Assembly (NCBI GenBank): GCA_963702555.1
Contig: CAVPCW010000011.1
Location: 434,001 to 498,000 of the forward strand
DNA: 64,000 nucleotides
Reading direction: 5' to 3'
Source: CAMFLJ01 sp963702555
GTDB lineage: Bacteria > Actinomycetota > Acidimicrobiia > Acidimicrobiales > Acidimicrobilacustridaceae
The position numbers and the translations under genes are program-made. Below, in pieces: positions 62,628 to 64,000 of the stretch (its first letter is position 1; every line of letters starts with the position of its first letter). The notes beneath the pieces are model-generated. The model did not search any database. It was not told the origin of the DNA and saw only the letters and a list, made by a program, of their open reading frames with translations.

Positions 62628-63398
62628 TCAGATGATGGTGTTGCCCCCGTCGACGGCGACGACGGTGCCGGTCTGGTACGACGACGCGGGCGACAGCAGG
62701 AAGGTGATCACCGACGCGATCTCCTCGGGCTGGGCCACGCGGCCGAGCGGATGTGAGCGGCGCAGGCGCGCCTGCATCTCGGGGTCGTCCCATGCGCCGT
62801 TGGTCATCGGTGTGTCGGTGGCGCCCGGGCACACGCAGTTGGCTCGGACACCGACGCGGCCGTACTGCGCGGCGATCAGCCGGGTGAGGGCGACGACCCC
62901 GCCCTTGCTGGCGGTGTACCCGGAGCCGACACCGCTGCCGAGGATGGCGGCCACGGAGGCGACGGTGACCACTGCGCCGGCGCGTGCCTCGAGGGCCGGC
63001 AGGGCGTGTTTGACCGCGAGGAACGTGCCGCCCAGGTTGATGCGCAGCACCTCGGCGAAGTCCTCGTAGGTGATCGCGGCCAGCTCGTGCATGTCGCCGG
63101 GCCGGAAGACGCCGGCGCTGGTGACGAGCCCGTCGAGGCCGTCCAGCTGCTCGGTGGCCCGGGGCACCTCGGAGGCCATGGCGTCGGGGTCGCCCACGTC
63201 GATGGTGACCGGGTGGACCTCGCCCGGCATCGAGGCGGTGTCGCGCACGAGGGCGTCCAGGCCAGCGTCGTCGCGATCGAAGGCGGCGACCGCCGTGCCG
63301 CCCGCGACGAGCTGCAGGGTGGTGGCGCGGCCGATGCCGCTGGCCGCGCCGGTGACCAGGGCCGTGCGGGTGCGATCGGGGTCGACGCCTGGTGCCAC
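62628..63398 (-). CDS. Short-chain dehydrogenase/reductase, first gene of catabolic cluster
   Basis: 256 residues from GTG 63398, with GGGGAG just upstream. Cofactor loop ALVTGAASGIGRATTLQLVA; TSAG in LVTSAGVFRPGDM; Ser in VTVASVAAILGSG; YxxxK in SGYTASKGGVVALTR; C-terminal VVAVDGGNTII. The dehydrogenase start is 17 bases beyond its stop, so all four minus-strand genes form one operon. A GAAC-N3-GTTC palindrome lies 42 bases upstream. Confidence 0.85.
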   Translation of the reverse strand: MAPGVDPDRTRTALVTGAASGIGRATTLQLVAGGTAVAAFDRDDAGLDALVRDTASMPGEVHPVTIDVGDPDAMASEVPRATEQLDGLDGLVTSAGVFRPGDMHELAAITYEDFAEVLRINLGGTFLAVKHALPALEARAGAVVTVASVAAILGSGVGSGYTASKGGVVALTRLIAAQYGRVGVRANCVCPGATDTPMTNGAWDDPEMQARLRRSHPLGRVAQPEEIASVITFLLSPASSYQTGTVVAVDGGNTII

Positions 63399-63439
63399 GG
63401 ATCTCCCCCCTCCCCGGTGCGGTACCGTCCCCGTGGTGA

Positions 63440-63450
63440 GAACAGCGTTC
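63440..63450. promoter_or_regulatory. Candidate TetR operator
   Basis: GAAC-AGC-GTTC inverted repeat in the 243-base gap between the divergent SDR operon and the TetR gene. I see no other gene in this gap. Confidence 0.4.
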
Positions 63451-63641
63451 CCGCATTGGAGCACATCATTCCGACCGAGGCACGACCGTTGGTGTCCGAG
63501 CCGCGGCCGACGGGGGGGCTCGACCCCCCGGATCGAACGGCGGTGTGCACCGGACGATGCCGTGACCGAGCCGCCGCGTGGGGCCGGGCGCCCTGGCGTC
63601 GGCGAGGTTGCCTTCGTGGCGGAGACGGCGGGGGCGGGGCT

Positions 63642-64000
63642 GTGAGGTTCGGCGCCGAACCACCGGACGGGCCGTCGTTGTTCGACCAGGCCGCCAGCCG
63701 ATCCACCGCCGACCTGGTCGCGGCGCGCGCCGAAGAGGCGCAGCGACTCATGGACGCCGGCATGCGGGTCATGGTGCGGCGGGGCACGACGGGTCGGCCG
63801 ACCGTCGCCGAGATCGTGCGCGAGTCGGAGTTGTCGAACCAGGCCTTCTATCGGCACTTCGCGGGCAAGGACGATCTCGTCGCGGCCATCGTCGACGCCG
63901 GTGCGCGGCGGTTGGTCGGCTACGCGCAGCACCGGATGGCCTCCTTCGACGACCCGCTCGAGCAGGTGCGGGCCTGGGTGCACGCCGTGCTGGCCCAGGG
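63642..64000 (+). CDS. TetR-family regulator, cut by the window end
   Basis: At least 119 residues from GTG 63642 with no stop before 64000. The N-terminal helix-turn-helix is VAEIVRESELSNQAFYRHFA, followed by GKDDLVAAIVDAGARRLVG, the classic TetR pattern; an unusually long 40-residue stretch precedes it. The C-terminal ligand-binding part is missing. It is divergent from the SDR/ACAD operon across the GAAC-GTTC palindrome, so it is the likely regulator. Confidence 0.88.
   Translation, partial: MRFGAEPPDGPSLFDQAASRSTADLVAARAEEAQRLMDAGMRVMVRRGTTGRPTVAEIVRESELSNQAFYRHFAGKDDLVAAIVDAGARRLVGYAQHRMASFDDPLEQVRAWVHAVLAQ

Noticed and set aside
63070..63645. Plus-strand open frame of 191 codons near the end
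   Set aside because: Its first part is antisense to the SDR gene, the product is Arg/Ser/Pro-rich, and the TetR gene's GTG overlaps its stop; no supported start or motif.

Overview
The window is about 64 kb of very GC-rich DNA from a high-GC Gram-positive bacterium. The gene content points to Actinomycetota, most likely the class Acidimicrobiia (inference): a spc/alpha ribosomal operon running into truA, rplM-rpsI-glmM-glmS, a CIRCE-controlled groESL, F420-type luciferase-like and mycofactocin-type SDR enzymes, GuaB3, and many leaderless-looking gene starts. I see no tRNA, rRNA, CRISPR array, insertion sequence or prophage.

Layout. 1-9568: spc/alpha ribosomal operon, rpsH (cut by the window edge)-rplF-rplR-rpsE-rpmD-rplO-secY-adk-map-infA-rpmJ-rpsM-rpsK-rpsD-rpoA-rplQ, a strong terminator, then truA. 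9639-13119 (minus): a ferric-iron ABC importer sitting between truA and rplM. 13407-22758: rplM-rpsI, glmM, an oversized glmS, a fused acpS-nnr, a CBS-domain gene and alr, i.e. translation plus cell-wall precursor supply. 22823-28263: a secreted protein, a queuosine-tRNA mannosyltransferase-like enzyme, a family-4 uracil-DNA glycosylase and the t6A set tsaE-tsaB-rimI-tsaD. 28309-30426: groES-groEL with a double CIRCE. 30577-36469: a potassium channel, a 52-residue protein, a NUDIX hydrolase, guaB3-guaA, a SRPBCC protein and a membrane protein. 36481-40535: redox enzymes (LLM, two SDRs), a dienelactone hydrolase and a lipoprotein. 40680-47538: pcrA/uvrD, an EfeU/EfeO-like iron pair, a membrane-anchored Rieske-like protein and sucCD. 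47641-53514: a large AfsR/SARP-type regulator facing a cupin-DinB pair across an 11-bp tandem repeat, then a D-aminoacylase-like amidohydrolase. 53538-59357: purN-purH, trmO, a VOC protein, maf, dus and folD. 59478-64000: a catabolic cluster (SDR, APH-type kinase, acyl-CoA dehydrogenase, SDR) with a TetR gene cut by the window end; it resembles the kinase-plus-ACAD chemistry of Lva and ACAD10/11.

Seven otherwise well-conserved genes (rpsH, rpsE, rplO, nnr, groEL, folD and an acyl-CoA dehydrogenase) are broken by net +1 frameshifts. In each, the second half of the protein continues cleanly in the next frame. These look like sequencing or assembly insertions, not real pseudogenes.

The points most worth following up are: a 40-bp palindromic element present twice after purH and once in frame inside the acpS-nnr coding sequence; an infA gene that seems to start at CTG behind a strong SD and a leader stem-loop; the 11-bp-period repeat beside the SARP-type regulator; a GlmS nearly twice normal size; the two matching TTAGG-N4-CCTAM boxes at two iron-uptake loci; and the widespread TANNNT-N6-start arrangement.
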